A stretch of DNA of 64,000 bases from Domibacillus enclensis. Lineage in GTDB: Bacteria > Bacillota > Bacilli > Bacillales > Domibacillaceae. Under the pieces are notes generated by a model. That model worked only from the letters and a program-made list of their open reading frames with translations, searched no databases and was not told where the DNA came from. Every line of letters begins with the position of its first letter. Within the stretch, counting starts at the first letter, position 1. The DNA lies in contig NZ_FTLX01000006.1 of the NCBI RefSeq assembly GCF_900156125.1, positions 124,001 to 188,000 on the forward strand, given 5' to 3'. A program made the translations under genes and the position numbers. Below, in pieces: positions 7,429-15,655 of the stretch.

Positions 7429-9789
7429 ATGAAGAATATTAACGCTATGTGGACCATGATCAATAGACGCCGTGGAAGTGGAAACTTCCAGCGGAAAAGT
7501 TTTATTCTCATTCTGCTTATTGCCAGCGTTCCGGGCTTGATCACAGGGCTAAGCATGTATTGGTTCGTCATTCAAAACGTCGAGCAGGAGCTGCAGACGC
7601 TTCATGAAAATCAGATTGACCAGCGGGCCAAGAATATGGACGAGCAATTTAATTATATCGAATATTCCACTTCCCGCTGGGCGTTTGAGCCTCGATTTGG
7701 CGAGGGGCTGCGTGACATCGACTTTGTGAAGGAGTTTGAAGAAACGTATGATATAACGAAAACCCTTCTGCTGCTTCAAAGCAACCATGCGCTGATGAAG
7801 GACGTAGAGCTGTATTTGAATGTAGAGAAGCCGATTTTATTCAGCAGCGAATACAACGTACTGAACAAAGAAAGAAATGCCTTTTATGAAAAAAACATCG
7901 GTAAGGGAAAGTCAATTCAATGGACGCAGCTGCCGGATCAAAACGGCACGATGGCACTTGTTCAAAACATTCCTGCTGCGAGCAGCCAGCCGTTCGGGTC
8001 CATCATCGTGACGCTGGACCGCCAGAAGCTCATTGAGCTGCTGAAAACACTGACGCCTTACGATAAAGGCGCCACGTTTATTATGAATGCAGACAACGAG
8101 CTGCTTCTTCAATCAAACAGTACTCAAAACGACGGATTTGTAAGCGCTTTAAAGAAAGAAATGAACCGTAACGAAGAAAGCAGGAATGCTTTTTTATTCG
8201 ACTACGAAGGTCAGACGTATTCCGTTTCATCAGGTGCCTTTTCCCGTATTAATGAGGAATGGACCTACGTTTCTGCGGCTCCGATGTCTTCGATTACCGC
8301 ACCGTTACTATTCGTTTCCCGGCTGATTATTGTCATTAGCACAGGTGCGCTGCTGCTTGCCTGGTTGTTATCCTGGGTCGCCTCCAAGCAAATCTCCTCA
8401 CCGGTCAACCGGCTCATTCGGAATTTACTGGACGGACAAGATGGAAAGCCCGGCGTCGCAGGAAACGATGCATTCTCCCTTATTGAGCAGCGGTGGGAAG
8501 CGTTATCCGAGCAAAGCACGCTTCTTCAAAGCCGCCTGGCCGAGCAAGTAGAAGACATTAAGATGAGCTTTCTTCTGCAATTAATGCAGGGCTCCTTTTA
8601 CCATTACAGCGAGCACGATTTGAAAAAGCGGATGGAGGGCTACGGGTGGAATGTTGAGGGGAAGTCATTCGCCGCGATCGACATTCGCTTAACCGGCATC
8701 CACGACTCTGCAGGCCATTTCTCCAACAAGGATGAAAGCCTGCTTGCGTTTATGACGGCGAACATTATGGAGGAAACGGCGGATGCTGTTTTTGATTCAC
8801 ATACTGTGATCCGGTTTTCGGATTTTTCAGCAGGCATGCTGATCATTTATCCGGCGCAGGCAGCAATTCGGAAGGATATGCACCGCTTTTCTGAAGAGGT
8901 CACCCGTGCTGTAAATGACATCATGAATGTGCAGGTGACCGTAACACTCAGCAAGCCGGTGGACACGATCAAGCAAATTCCGCAGCTGTTTGAGGAAACG
9001 AGAATTGGCAGCCGTCTCCGGAATGTCGACAACCGGAATCAATTAATCGACCTTCAGCTCGTGACAAAGGAAGAATCAGCGAAGGACGTTCATTATCCGT
9101 TTCCACTGGAGAAAGAAATTATTCAAGCTGTTCGGATGGGCGAAATGGATGAAATCACGCCCCTTATTCAGCGGTTTTTACTGGAGCTTCAGGAAAAAAG
9201 CAACGCAGAAATTTATGTTCAGCAAGGAGCTATTCAACTGTACAGCAGCATTCAGCATGAAATTCTTTATTCCGGCGTCCATCCTCACGAACTGTTTCAC
9301 GGAAAGAATATGATCGAGGAGCTTTCCCAGCAAAGAGAAGTGCACCGCATGGCCGTCTGGTTTACGACCGAGGTGATTGCTCCTTATCTGGACAAAATAA
9401 AAGGCCGCATGAACGTTGAAGCAAAGCGAATGGTCGAAGCCGTTATGATGAAAATCGGTCAAGAGTATATGACGGATCTATCCCTTGAAAGCTGTGCAGA
9501 CGAAGTAGGAACGAATCCGTATTCGCTTAGCAAAGCATTCAAGCAAGTAGTCGGCATTAATTTTATTGACTATGTCACGAGCCTGCGAATGGAAAAAGCA
9601 AAGGAGCTCCTCACGAGCACGGACATGAAAATCAATGATATCGCTGAACGCGTCGGGTATCGCCACAGCTATTTTAACCGGATCTTTAAAAAACAGATGG
9701 GCATTCCACCGAGCCAGTTCCGCAAGCAGCGGGAATCGATCAGTAAAGGAGGGGATCAAGATGAATCAGGTCATGAGCGGCATGTATAG
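7429..9789 (+). CDS. yesS: Membrane-anchored AraC-type regulator (YesS-like)
   Basis: This one-component transcription regulator has 786 residues. A membrane segment near residues 24-47 (SFILILLIASVPGLITGLSM) and a second near 288-310 bracket an extracellular sensor domain. A cytoplasmic linker follows, and the last ~100 residues hold a double helix-turn-helix of the AraC family (LSLESCADEVGTNPYSLSKA; INDIAERVGYRHSYFNRIFK). This is the layout of B. subtilis YesS (761 residues), which activates pectin-use genes. ATG 7429 is chosen over upstream TTG 7396 because AGGAGG lies at 7417-7422. A weak promoter (TTCATT 7365, CATAAT 7388, 17-nt spacer) sits in the gap before it. It probably senses the sugar-loaded binding protein and activates the neighbouring importer. 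Confidence 0.85.
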   Translation: MKNINAMWTMINRRRGSGNFQRKSFILILLIASVPGLITGLSMYWFVIQNVEQELQTLHENQIDQRAKNMDEQFNYIEYSTSRWAFEPRFGEGLRDIDFVKEFEETYDITKTLLLLQSNHALMKDVELYLNVEKPILFSSEYNVLNKERNAFYEKNIGKGKSIQWTQLPDQNGTMALVQNIPAASSQPFGSIIVTLDRQKLIELLKTLTPYDKGATFIMNADNELLLQSNSTQNDGFVSALKKEMNRNEESRNAFLFDYEGQTYSVSSGAFSRINEEWTYVSAAPMSSITAPLLFVSRLIIVISTGALLLAWLLSWVASKQISSPVNRLIRNLLDGQDGKPGVAGNDAFSLIEQRWEALSEQSTLLQSRLAEQVEDIKMSFLLQLMQGSFYHYSEHDLKKRMEGYGWNVEGKSFAAIDIRLTGIHDSAGHFSNKDESLLAFMTANIMEETADAVFDSHTVIRFSDFSAGMLIIYPAQAAIRKDMHRFSEEVTRAVNDIMNVQVTVTLSKPVDTIKQIPQLFEETRIGSRLRNVDNRNQLIDLQLVTKEESAKDVHYPFPLEKEIIQAVRMGEMDEITPLIQRFLLELQEKSNAEIYVQQGAIQLYSSIQHEILYSGVHPHELFHGKNMIEELSQQREVHRMAVWFTTEVIAPYLDKIKGRMNVEAKRMVEAVMMKIGQEYMTDLSLESCADEVGTNPYSLSKAFKQVVGINFIDYVTSLRMEKAKELLTSTDMKINDIAERVGYRHSYFNRIFKKQMGIPPSQFRKQRESISKGGDQDESGHERHV

Positions 9790-10381
9790 AATCGCAGAAT
9801 GGCTGATGAAGCTAGCTTATTTAAACTTGTTATGGCTGCTGTTTACGCTGGCAGGTGCCGTCGTCTTCGGGTTGTTTCCCGCTACAACCGCACTGTTCGG
9901 TGTGATTCGGAAGCTGATCATGGGCAACGAAGAGTATTCTTTGACGAAAACCTTTTGGCTGCTGTTTAAAAAGGAGTTTGGCAGAAGCAGCCGCCTTGGG
10001 ATAATAGTGCTGGTGATTGGCTATTTGCTTTATTTTGACGTGAGGTTTTTAAGAGAAGCGGAAGGCCTGCTGAGCTTTTTATATTACCCTGTTTTAGTGG
10101 TGTCGTTTGGCTTTATCCTGACACTTTTTTACGTGTTTCCAATTCTGGTTCACTATGAAGCTTCCATTCGGCAGTCGGTGAAAAATGCGTTCTGGCTGAT
10201 GATCCTTCACCCCGTCTCGACAATTTTAATGATGTCCGGTATGATGACGCTTTTTTTCCTGCTTGTGAGCGTTCCTGGACTCATTCCGTTTTTCAGCGTA
10301 AGCGGTCCTGCGTTTCTTTTGACGTGGGCGGCACTGCTCGCTTTTGCAAAAGCAGAGGATAAGCAAAAAATATCAGCATGA
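9761..10381 (+). CDS. DUF624 membrane protein (YesL/YesV family)
   Basis: A 206-residue membrane protein with about five hydrophobic segments. It has the DUF624 family N-terminal signature: a short amphipathic start, then LNLLWLLFTLAG and FGLFPATTALFGVIRK. The biochemical role is unknown. Family members occur almost only next to carbohydrate ABC importers and YesM/YesN- or YesS-type regulators, as here. ATG 9761 with AAAGGAGGGG gives the family N-terminus and overlaps the regulator gene by 29 bases, which implies translational coupling. A paralogue lies at 16563. Confidence 0.8.
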   Translation: MNQVMSGMYRIAEWLMKLAYLNLLWLLFTLAGAVVFGLFPATTALFGVIRKLIMGNEEYSLTKTFWLLFKKEFGRSSRLGIIVLVIGYLLYFDVRFLREAEGLLSFLYYPVLVVSFGFILTLFYVFPILVHYEASIRQSVKNAFWLMILHPVSTILMMSGMMTLFFLLVSVPGLIPFFSVSGPAFLLTWAALLAFAKAEDKQKISA

Positions 10382-10397
10382 CGAAAGGAAATCTACT

Positions 10398-11195
10398 ATG
10401 AAGAAAGTAATTGTTACGTTCCCGGAAGGAAAACATAAAGTCCTGACATTGAGCTACGATGACGGCAGGGCAGCAGACCGCCGGCTCGTGGAGCTCTTTA
10501 ATCAATATGGGCTGAAGGGCACGTTCCATTTGAATTCAGGGCTGCTTGGTGTAGACGACCGCATCGGTGGAGAAGAGGCTGTTTCCTTGTTCAAGGGTCA
10601 TGAAATCTCGGCACATACGTGCACGCACCCGACCATCGAGCGGTCGCCTAAAGAACAGCTGGCAAGTGAAGTCATTGACGACCGAAAAGAGCTGGAGGCA
10701 ATCGCGGGCTATCCTGTCAGAGGAATCTCTTATCCGAACGGGTCCTTTACTTCATATATTAAGTCGATGCTTCCATTTCTGGGGATCGAGTATGCAAGAA
10801 CTGTCAAGAGCACGGGGACATTTGCGATGCCGGATGACTGGCACGAATGGAATCCGACCTGCCATCACAACCATCAGCTGCTGGAGAAAGCACAAACATT
10901 TGCGGACCTGCATAAAACTCAATACTTGTACATGATGTACGTATGGGGGCACAGCTACGAGTTCGATCATGACCACAATTGGGACATGATGGAATCGTTT
11001 TGCCGCTTTATCGGCGGGCGCGAGGATATTTGGTATGCCACCAACATTGAGATACTCGATTATATGAACGCTTTTCGGTCACTGAAATTTTCCGCCGACA
11101 GCCGGTTTGTGTACAACCCTTCTGCCCGCAGCGTCTGGCTGTCTGTGGACGGGGAGGTTATCGAAGCAGTCGGCGGAAAACAAATCTCCTTATAA
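10398..11195 (+). CDS. Polysaccharide deacetylase (NodB fold), no signal peptide
   Basis: A 265-residue metal-dependent deacetylase of the carbohydrate esterase 4 / NodB type. The first motif is LSYDDG (Asp21-Asp22). The metal site is HEISAHTCTHP (His73 and His77). YPNG follows near residue 120, with a late YVWGHSYEFDHD stretch. The protein has no signal peptide or membrane anchor, so it should work on imported oligosaccharides, perhaps removing acetyl groups from pectic fragments; that role is inferred. ATG 10398 follows GAAAGGAA and lies 17 bases after the DUF624 gene. It is the last gene before a convergent kdgR and a mirrored-repeat element. Confidence 0.78.
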   Translation: MKKVIVTFPEGKHKVLTLSYDDGRAADRRLVELFNQYGLKGTFHLNSGLLGVDDRIGGEEAVSLFKGHEISAHTCTHPTIERSPKEQLASEVIDDRKELEAIAGYPVRGISYPNGSFTSYIKSMLPFLGIEYARTVKSTGTFAMPDDWHEWNPTCHHNHQLLEKAQTFADLHKTQYLYMMYVWGHSYEFDHDHNWDMMESFCRFIGGREDIWYATNIEILDYMNAFRSLKFSADSRFVYNPSARSVWLSVDGEVIEAVGGKQISL

Positions 11196-11204
11196 AAGGG
11201 CTAA

Positions 11205-11311
11205 CGCCGACAAATTGAGAATAGCGCCGATATCCACCCGCCGATCGCCGGTATTTCAGGATATCGGCGATCGCCGTTCTTTATCAGCGGTAAACGAAAA
11301 ATACCGGCGAT
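11205..11311. repeat. Mirrored 20-bp ladder element A (core CGCCGA)
   Basis: The core word is present as CGCCGA at 11205 and 11225 and CGCCGG at 11246. Its reverse complement follows as TCGGCG at 11264, TCAGCG at 11284 and CCGGCG at 11304, so the steps are 20, 21, 18, 20 and 20 bases. The innermost pair is perfect (GATCGCCG / CGGCGATC). Further perfect inverted pairs include CGCCGATATCC / GGATATCGGCG and ATCGCCGGTATTT / AAATACCGGCGAT. It fills the gap between the converging deacetylase and kdgR genes and lacks a T-run, so it is not an ordinary terminator. Elements B, C and D have the same layout. Confidence 0.7.
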
Positions 11312-11363
11312 AAATAGATCCATTTATACATGCGAGTGGAAACAGCAGGCTGCTGCCACAGTT

Positions 11364-12125
11364 TCACCCGCGAAACCCAAGCTCGTGTGAAATGGCTTTC
11401 GCGGTTTCGCGGACCTTGCGCACAAGCTCGTCATTCACACGCTCCATCGTGATGCGGTGAACCGGACCGGAAACGCTGAAGCTGGCGATAATATTTCCGT
11501 GAAAGTCACGGATGGGTGCTGCAATGCAGCGAATCCCTTCTTCGTTTTCAATATTATCCAGAGCGTACCCTTGTTTTTTGACGAGGGCGATTTCCTCCTC
11601 CAATTCCTCCAGCGAGCCGATCGTTTTGGCCGTCCGCTTCACGAAGTCGATGGACGAAACGGCGTGGTCGTAGTCGGACGGCGTCATGCCGGAAAGCAGG
11701 ATTTTCCCGACGCCTGTACAGTACATCGGATTGCGGCTGCCAATTCGCGAATACATTCGAATGGTTTGGTTGCTTTCAATTTTGTCGATGTATACGACCT
11801 CCGAGCTGTCCTCGACACATAAGTGAATGGTTTCATTAATGTCCTCACATAATCTCTCAAGCAATGGCCGTGCGGCCGAAATTATGCCGCTATCGGCCGT
11901 CATATTCCGTGATAAAAATAAAATCTGATAGCCGAGCATGTACTTTTCGGTTTTTTTGTCTTGCGTTACGTATTTCATGCTGATGAGTGTGCTGAGTAAA
12001 CGGTGAATCGTGCTTTTTGACAAGTTTGCTTGCTCTGCCAGCCGGCTGATTTGAATGCCGTCCGGATAGTCCGACATAATATTTAAAAGCGTCAGCGCGC
12101 GTTCAAGTGATTGAACATTGGACAT
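11364..12125 (-). CDS. kdgR: IclR-family repressor of KDG metabolism (KdgR-like)
   Basis: A 253-residue IclR-family regulator. The winged helix-turn-helix is near residues 20-60 (IQISRLAEQANLSKSTIHRL), followed by a C-terminal effector domain with GVGKILLSG and EEGIRCIAAPI. It reads divergently from kduI, and a KdgR-box-like palindrome lies in between. This supports a role as repressor of kduI-kduD-kdgK-kdgA that responds to 2-keto-3-deoxygluconate or a related keto-sugar. The start is ATG at 12125 with AAAGGAGGAC on the minus strand. B. subtilis uses a LacI-type KdgR; this IclR version is the type described from enterobacteria. Confidence 0.82.
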   Translation of the reverse strand: MSNVQSLERALTLLNIMSDYPDGIQISRLAEQANLSKSTIHRLLSTLISMKYVTQDKKTEKYMLGYQILFLSRNMTADSGIISAARPLLERLCEDINETIHLCVEDSSEVVYIDKIESNQTIRMYSRIGSRNPMYCTGVGKILLSGMTPSDYDHAVSSIDFVKRTAKTIGSLEELEEEIALVKKQGYALDNIENEEGIRCIAAPIRDFHGNIIASFSVSGPVHRITMERVNDELVRKVRETAKAISHELGFRG

Positions 12126-12221
12126 CGATGGTCCTCCTTTATCAAACGATTGTCTTCATCATATCGAATCGTTGTTTTTTTGTGAATAGATGCCGTTTTT
12201 TTGTCTTTTTCAGAATATTGC

Positions 12222-12282
12222 TTGCAAAAGATGAAAACGCCTTTATAATGAGAAGTATAAATTATGAAACAACGTTCCATAA
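12222..12282 (+). promoter_or_regulatory. kduI promoter and KdgR-type operator
   Basis: The candidate sigma-A promoter is TTGCAA (12222-12227), a 16-nt spacer, then TATAAT (12244-12249), with transcription starting near 12256. Just downstream, half-sites TTATGAAAC (12262-12270) and GTTCCATAA (12274-12282) are separated by AAC. One mismatch breaks the palindrome. This fits the known KdgR box (AATRAAAYRNYRTTTYATT type). A second overlapping inverted repeat, GTTCC-N7-GGAAC, lies at 12274-12290. An operator at +6 to +26 suggests repression by blocking initiation or elongation. Confidence 0.7.
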
Positions 12283-12315
12283 TACGGAACAAAAAATAAA
12301 GGAGGAATTTTTAAC

Positions 12316-13146
12316 ATGAAAACAGTGTATGCACATCATCCAGACGACGTAAAAAACTATACAACCGAAAAGCTGCGCGAGCAGTTTATGATGGAGAAGG
12401 TTTTTGCAGGAGACAGCATTGAGCTGACGTACAGCCATGTAGACCGGATCATTTACGGTGGTGCAATGCCGGTCGAGAAAGCGCTGACAATGGATGCAGG
12501 CCAAGAGCTCGCAGCCGAATACTTTCTAGAACGGCGCGAGATGGGTGTCATTAATGTGGGCGGTGATGGCAAGGTGACACTTGATGGCAAAGAGTACGAC
12601 ATTAACGCCCGTGACGGTCTGTACATCGGAAAAGGCACAAAGGATATTGTGTTTTCCTCCAATAATCCTGAGAAGCCAGCCAAGTTTTACATTAATTCAT
12701 GTCCGGCGCACCACTCGTACCCAACGGTAAAAGTAGGGCTCGATAATGCGATCGCGCGTCCGCTCGGTGCAGATGAATCGATGAACAAACGGACGATTTA
12801 CCAGTTTATTCATCCGGATGTATTGGAATCATGCCAGCTGAGCATGGGCATGACGATGCTGGAGCAGGGAAGCGGCTGGAACACAATGCCGTGCCACACG
12901 CACGAGCGCCGCATGGAGGTTTATTTCTACTTCGACATGGAAGAAGACACACGCGTATTTCATATGATGGGGCAGCCGCAGGAAACACGCCACATTTTAA
13001 TGGCCAATGAACAAGCGGTGTTGTCACCGAGCTGGTCGATCCATGCAGGAGCTGGAACGAACAACTACACCTTTATTTGGGGCATGTGCGGCGAGAACAT
13101 TGATTTTGATGATATGCAGTTTGTCGATATGAAGGATTTGCGCTAA
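12316..13146 (+). CDS. kduI: 5-dehydro-4-deoxy-D-glucuronate isomerase
   Basis: This isomerase converts 5-keto-4-deoxyuronate, the monomer made from unsaturated uronates, to 2,5-diketo-3-deoxygluconate. The 276 residues match the family. The zinc site is visible: His194 and His196 (CHTHERRMEVY), Glu201 and His243. ATG 12316 follows AAAGGAGGAA. It is the first gene of kduI-kduD-kdgK-kdgA, placed behind the KdgR operator. Cytoplasmic cupin-type fold by family. Confidence 0.95.
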   Translation: MKTVYAHHPDDVKNYTTEKLREQFMMEKVFAGDSIELTYSHVDRIIYGGAMPVEKALTMDAGQELAAEYFLERREMGVINVGGDGKVTLDGKEYDINARDGLYIGKGTKDIVFSSNNPEKPAKFYINSCPAHHSYPTVKVGLDNAIARPLGADESMNKRTIYQFIHPDVLESCQLSMGMTMLEQGSGWNTMPCHTHERRMEVYFYFDMEEDTRVFHMMGQPQETRHILMANEQAVLSPSWSIHAGAGTNNYTFIWGMCGENIDFDDMQFVDMKDLR

Positions 13147-13159
13147 GGAGGCGGGCAAA

Positions 13160-13924
13160 ATGGCATTTCAACAGGCGTTCTTTTCATTAGAAGGAAAAAC
13201 AGCCCTCGTTACAGGTGCGAGAACAGGCATCGGGCAGGCCATTTCCGTTGGCCTCGCTGCTTCTGGCGCACATGTTTTATTGCTTGGGCACCGTGATAAT
13301 TTGGCCGACACAAAAGCGAAAATTGGAGAAGTAAACGGTACGTGTGAAACGGTTCTCATTGATTTAAGCGAAACGAGCAGCATTCGGGAGCAGTTGAAGC
13401 CGTTGCTCGAGAACCATGAGATTGATATTTTAGTAAACAATGCCGGCGTTATTTATCGGGAGCCGGCGGTTGATTTTGATGAAAATGAGTGGAACCGGGT
13501 GATGGACGTCAACATCAATTCGGTGTTTATTCTGTCGCAGGAAATCGGGCGCGGCATGGTCGAGCGCGGCTCGGGCAAAATCGTTAACATTGCGTCACTG
13601 CTATCATTTCAAGGTGGGGTGTTTGTACCGGCCTACACAGCCAGCAAGCATGCGGTGGCAGGTCTCACGAAAGCGCTTGCGAATGAATGGGCGGCAAAAG
13701 GGGTTCAGGTGAATGCGATTGCGCCGGGTTATATTGAAACGAATAATACCGAAGCGCTTCGCAACGATCAGGACCGCAGCAAGTCCATTCTCGACCGTAT
13801 TCCTGCGGGAAGATGGGGAGCGGCGGATGACATTGCCGGCGCTGCTGTGTTTCTTTCATCAAAGGCAGCAGATTACGTGAATGGGCACGTCCTCGTTGTA
13901 GATGGCGGCTGGATGGGAAGATAA
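13160..13924 (+). CDS. kduD: 2-dehydro-3-deoxy-D-gluconate 5-dehydrogenase
   Basis: An SDR-family dehydrogenase that reduces 2,5-diketo-3-deoxygluconate to 2-keto-3-deoxygluconate (KDG) with NAD(P)H. The 254 residues contain the cofactor motif TGARTGIG (18-25), NNAG (93-96) and the catalytic Ser146, Tyr159 and Lys163 (YTASK). The ending YVNGHVLVVDGGW is standard. AAGGAGGCGG lies just before ATG 13160, and the gene begins 13 bases after kduI. Confidence 0.93.
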   Translation: MAFQQAFFSLEGKTALVTGARTGIGQAISVGLAASGAHVLLLGHRDNLADTKAKIGEVNGTCETVLIDLSETSSIREQLKPLLENHEIDILVNNAGVIYREPAVDFDENEWNRVMDVNINSVFILSQEIGRGMVERGSGKIVNIASLLSFQGGVFVPAYTASKHAVAGLTKALANEWAAKGVQVNAIAPGYIETNNTEALRNDQDRSKSILDRIPAGRWGAADDIAGAAVFLSSKAADYVNGHVLVVDGGWMGR

Positions 13925-13937
13925 GGAGGCGAGGGGA

Positions 13938-14885
13938 ATGGACGTTATTACCATTGGTGATGGCATGATCACGTTTGATCCGGCTTCAAAAGGCCCGCTT
14001 CGTTTTGTCGGGCAGTTTCAGCGTAAAATTGGCGGGGCTGAATTAAACGTTATGCTTGGCTGTGCACGCCTCGGTCTTCGCTCCGGCTGGATCAGCAGGC
14101 TCGGAAAAGACGAGTTTGGCCGGCATATTGTTAATACCGTGCGCGGAGAAGGCGTGGATGTTTCGGAAGTGAAGCTCGAAGAAGGCTATGCGACGTCGCT
14201 TAATTTCAAAGAAGTGCAGGAATCCGGTGCGGGGCGGACGTTTTATTACCGGCTTCCTTCTCCAACGGAAACATTAACGCCGGATACGCTGCCGGAGGAT
14301 TATATAAAGCAAGCGAAAATCCTTCACGTCACCGGTGTATTCCCGGCGATTCAGCCGCAAAATCGGGAGGTCATTCTACGGGCGATGCAGATAGCTAAAG
14401 AAAACGGGGTAAAGGTGTCGTTTGATCCAAACATCCGCCTTCGTCTTTGGTCCAAGGAAGAAGCGCGTCAAACGATGCTGACCTACTTGCCTTATGTGGA
14501 TTATTTGTTAACGGGCCGTGAAGAGCTGGAGATCCTTTTTGATTCGGAAAACGATGGCTTTCTTCGTGAAAAGCTGGGTGGCTATTCATTTGAGCAGGTC
14601 ATTATGAAGGATGGCGACAAAGGATCTGCGGTTCTGCAGAATGGTTCGTGGAAGCACGTAGCCGGCTTTCCGGTTGCAAAAGTAGTGGATACAGTCGGTG
14701 CGGGCGATGGATTTGACTCCGGCTTTTTATATGGCACTCTTCAAAACTGGCCGGTGGAACGCTCGCTTCAGTTCGCCAATGCGATCGGTGCGATGGTCGT
14801 ACAGGTAAGCGGCGATAATGAAGGCCTTCCTTATTTAGAGGAAGTAGAAGGATTTTTAGGCCAGCGAGAAACAATCGAAAGGTAG
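13938..14885 (+). CDS. kdgK: 2-keto-3-deoxygluconate kinase
   Basis: A PfkB/ribokinase-family sugar kinase of 315 residues that phosphorylates KDG to KDPG. It has the N-terminal substrate loop KIGGAELNVMLGCARLG and the C-terminal DTVGAGDGFDSG motif with catalytic Asp257. The in-frame extension to 13902 overlaps kduD and has no good site. ATG 13938 follows AAGGAGGCGAGGGG. The KDG produced by both the KduI/KduD route and the UxaC/B/A route in this window feeds this enzyme. Confidence 0.93.
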   Translation: MDVITIGDGMITFDPASKGPLRFVGQFQRKIGGAELNVMLGCARLGLRSGWISRLGKDEFGRHIVNTVRGEGVDVSEVKLEEGYATSLNFKEVQESGAGRTFYYRLPSPTETLTPDTLPEDYIKQAKILHVTGVFPAIQPQNREVILRAMQIAKENGVKVSFDPNIRLRLWSKEEARQTMLTYLPYVDYLLTGREELEILFDSENDGFLREKLGGYSFEQVIMKDGDKGSAVLQNGSWKHVAGFPVAKVVDTVGAGDGFDSGFLYGTLQNWPVERSLQFANAIGAMVVQVSGDNEGLPYLEEVEGFLGQRETIER

Positions 14886-14887
14886 GA

Positions 14888-15520
14888 ATGACAATGGTAA
14901 TCGAACAATTAGCAGCAGCGCCGATTGTGCCTATTTTGCGCAAGGTGCCTTACGAAAAAAGCGCATCGATCGTAAAAGCGCTCATTGATGGCGGCGTTAC
15001 ATCGATTGAAGTGACAATGGAGTCAGAGAAGGCGGCGGAAATCATTGCCGAAACAATTGATGCTTACGGCGCCCAGGTGCTGGTCGGCGCAGGGACCGTT
15101 TTGAATGTGGAGGACTGCCAGCGTGCGATCGAAGCTGGTGCACAGTTTATCGTAACACCGGCACTGGATGAAGATGTGGTCGCTTATGCAGCGGAGCAGG
15201 GTGTGCCGATTATTCCGGGCGTCTTCACGCCGGCGGAAATGCTGCGGGCCGTGAAGCTTGGGGCTGAAGCGATCAAGCTGTTTCCGGCATCAGTGCTTGG
15301 TCCGGCGTTTATCAAGGATGTCAAAGGGCCGCTCAGCCACATTTCCATTATGGCAACCGGCGGCATTACAGCGGATACGGCGACTGATTATTTAAAGGCA
15401 GGTGCTGTAGCAGTCGGTACTGGCAGCGCACTGTTGAAAAAAGACTTGATTGCAGCAAACGACTGGGATGGCTTGAAAAAAGAAACGGAAAAATGGCTTC
15501 AAGCTGTACAGGCTGTCTGA
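14888..15520 (+). CDS. kdgA: KDPG aldolase (2-keto-3-deoxy-6-phosphogluconate aldolase)
   Basis: A class I aldolase of 210 residues that splits KDPG into pyruvate and glyceraldehyde 3-phosphate. The catalytic Lys130 sits in GAEAIKLFPAS and the conserved Glu41 in SIEVTME; GAGTV (67-71) binds substrate. It begins two bases after the kdgK stop. ATG 14894 (third codon) is an equally possible start because the ribosome site (AAAGGTAGG) is modest. It ends the four-gene KDG operon. A mirrored repeat (element B) separates it from the next gene. Confidence 0.93.
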   Translation: MTMVIEQLAAAPIVPILRKVPYEKSASIVKALIDGGVTSIEVTMESEKAAEIIAETIDAYGAQVLVGAGTVLNVEDCQRAIEAGAQFIVTPALDEDVVAYAAEQGVPIIPGVFTPAEMLRAVKLGAEAIKLFPASVLGPAFIKDVKGPLSHISIMATGGITADTATDYLKAGAVAVGTGSALLKKDLIAANDWDGLKKETEKWLQAVQAV

Positions 15521-15522
15521 AC

Positions 15523-15628
15523 GACCGGAAAAGGAACAGATGGACCGGATTGATAAGTGCGAGGACCAGAAAAAGCAGATTCCGGTCCTCGGCACATGGA
15601 TTCCGGTCTATTGCTGATTTTTCCGGTC
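15523..15628. repeat. Mirrored 20-bp ladder element B (core GACCGG)
   Basis: Direct copies are GACCGG at 15523 and 15543 and GACCAG at 15564. Reverse-complement copies CCGGTC lie at 15582, 15603 and 15623. Steps are 20, 21, 18, 21 and 20 bases, nearly identical to element A although the core word differs. Paired rungs: GACCGGAAAA with TTTTCCGGTC (10 of 10), GACCGGA with TCCGGTC (7 of 7), and GAGGACCAGAA with TTCCGGTCCTC (10 of 11). The sequence between rungs is not complementary. It lies between kdgA and the following isomerase-like gene, both on the + strand. Confidence 0.75.
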
Positions 15629-15655
15629 CACTACAACCAATGAGGAGGCATTCAC

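Noticed and set aside
15523-15628. Ordinary rho-independent terminator after kdgA
   Set aside because: The pairing is broken every ~10 bases and no T-run follows; the layout matches the other ladder elements instead.
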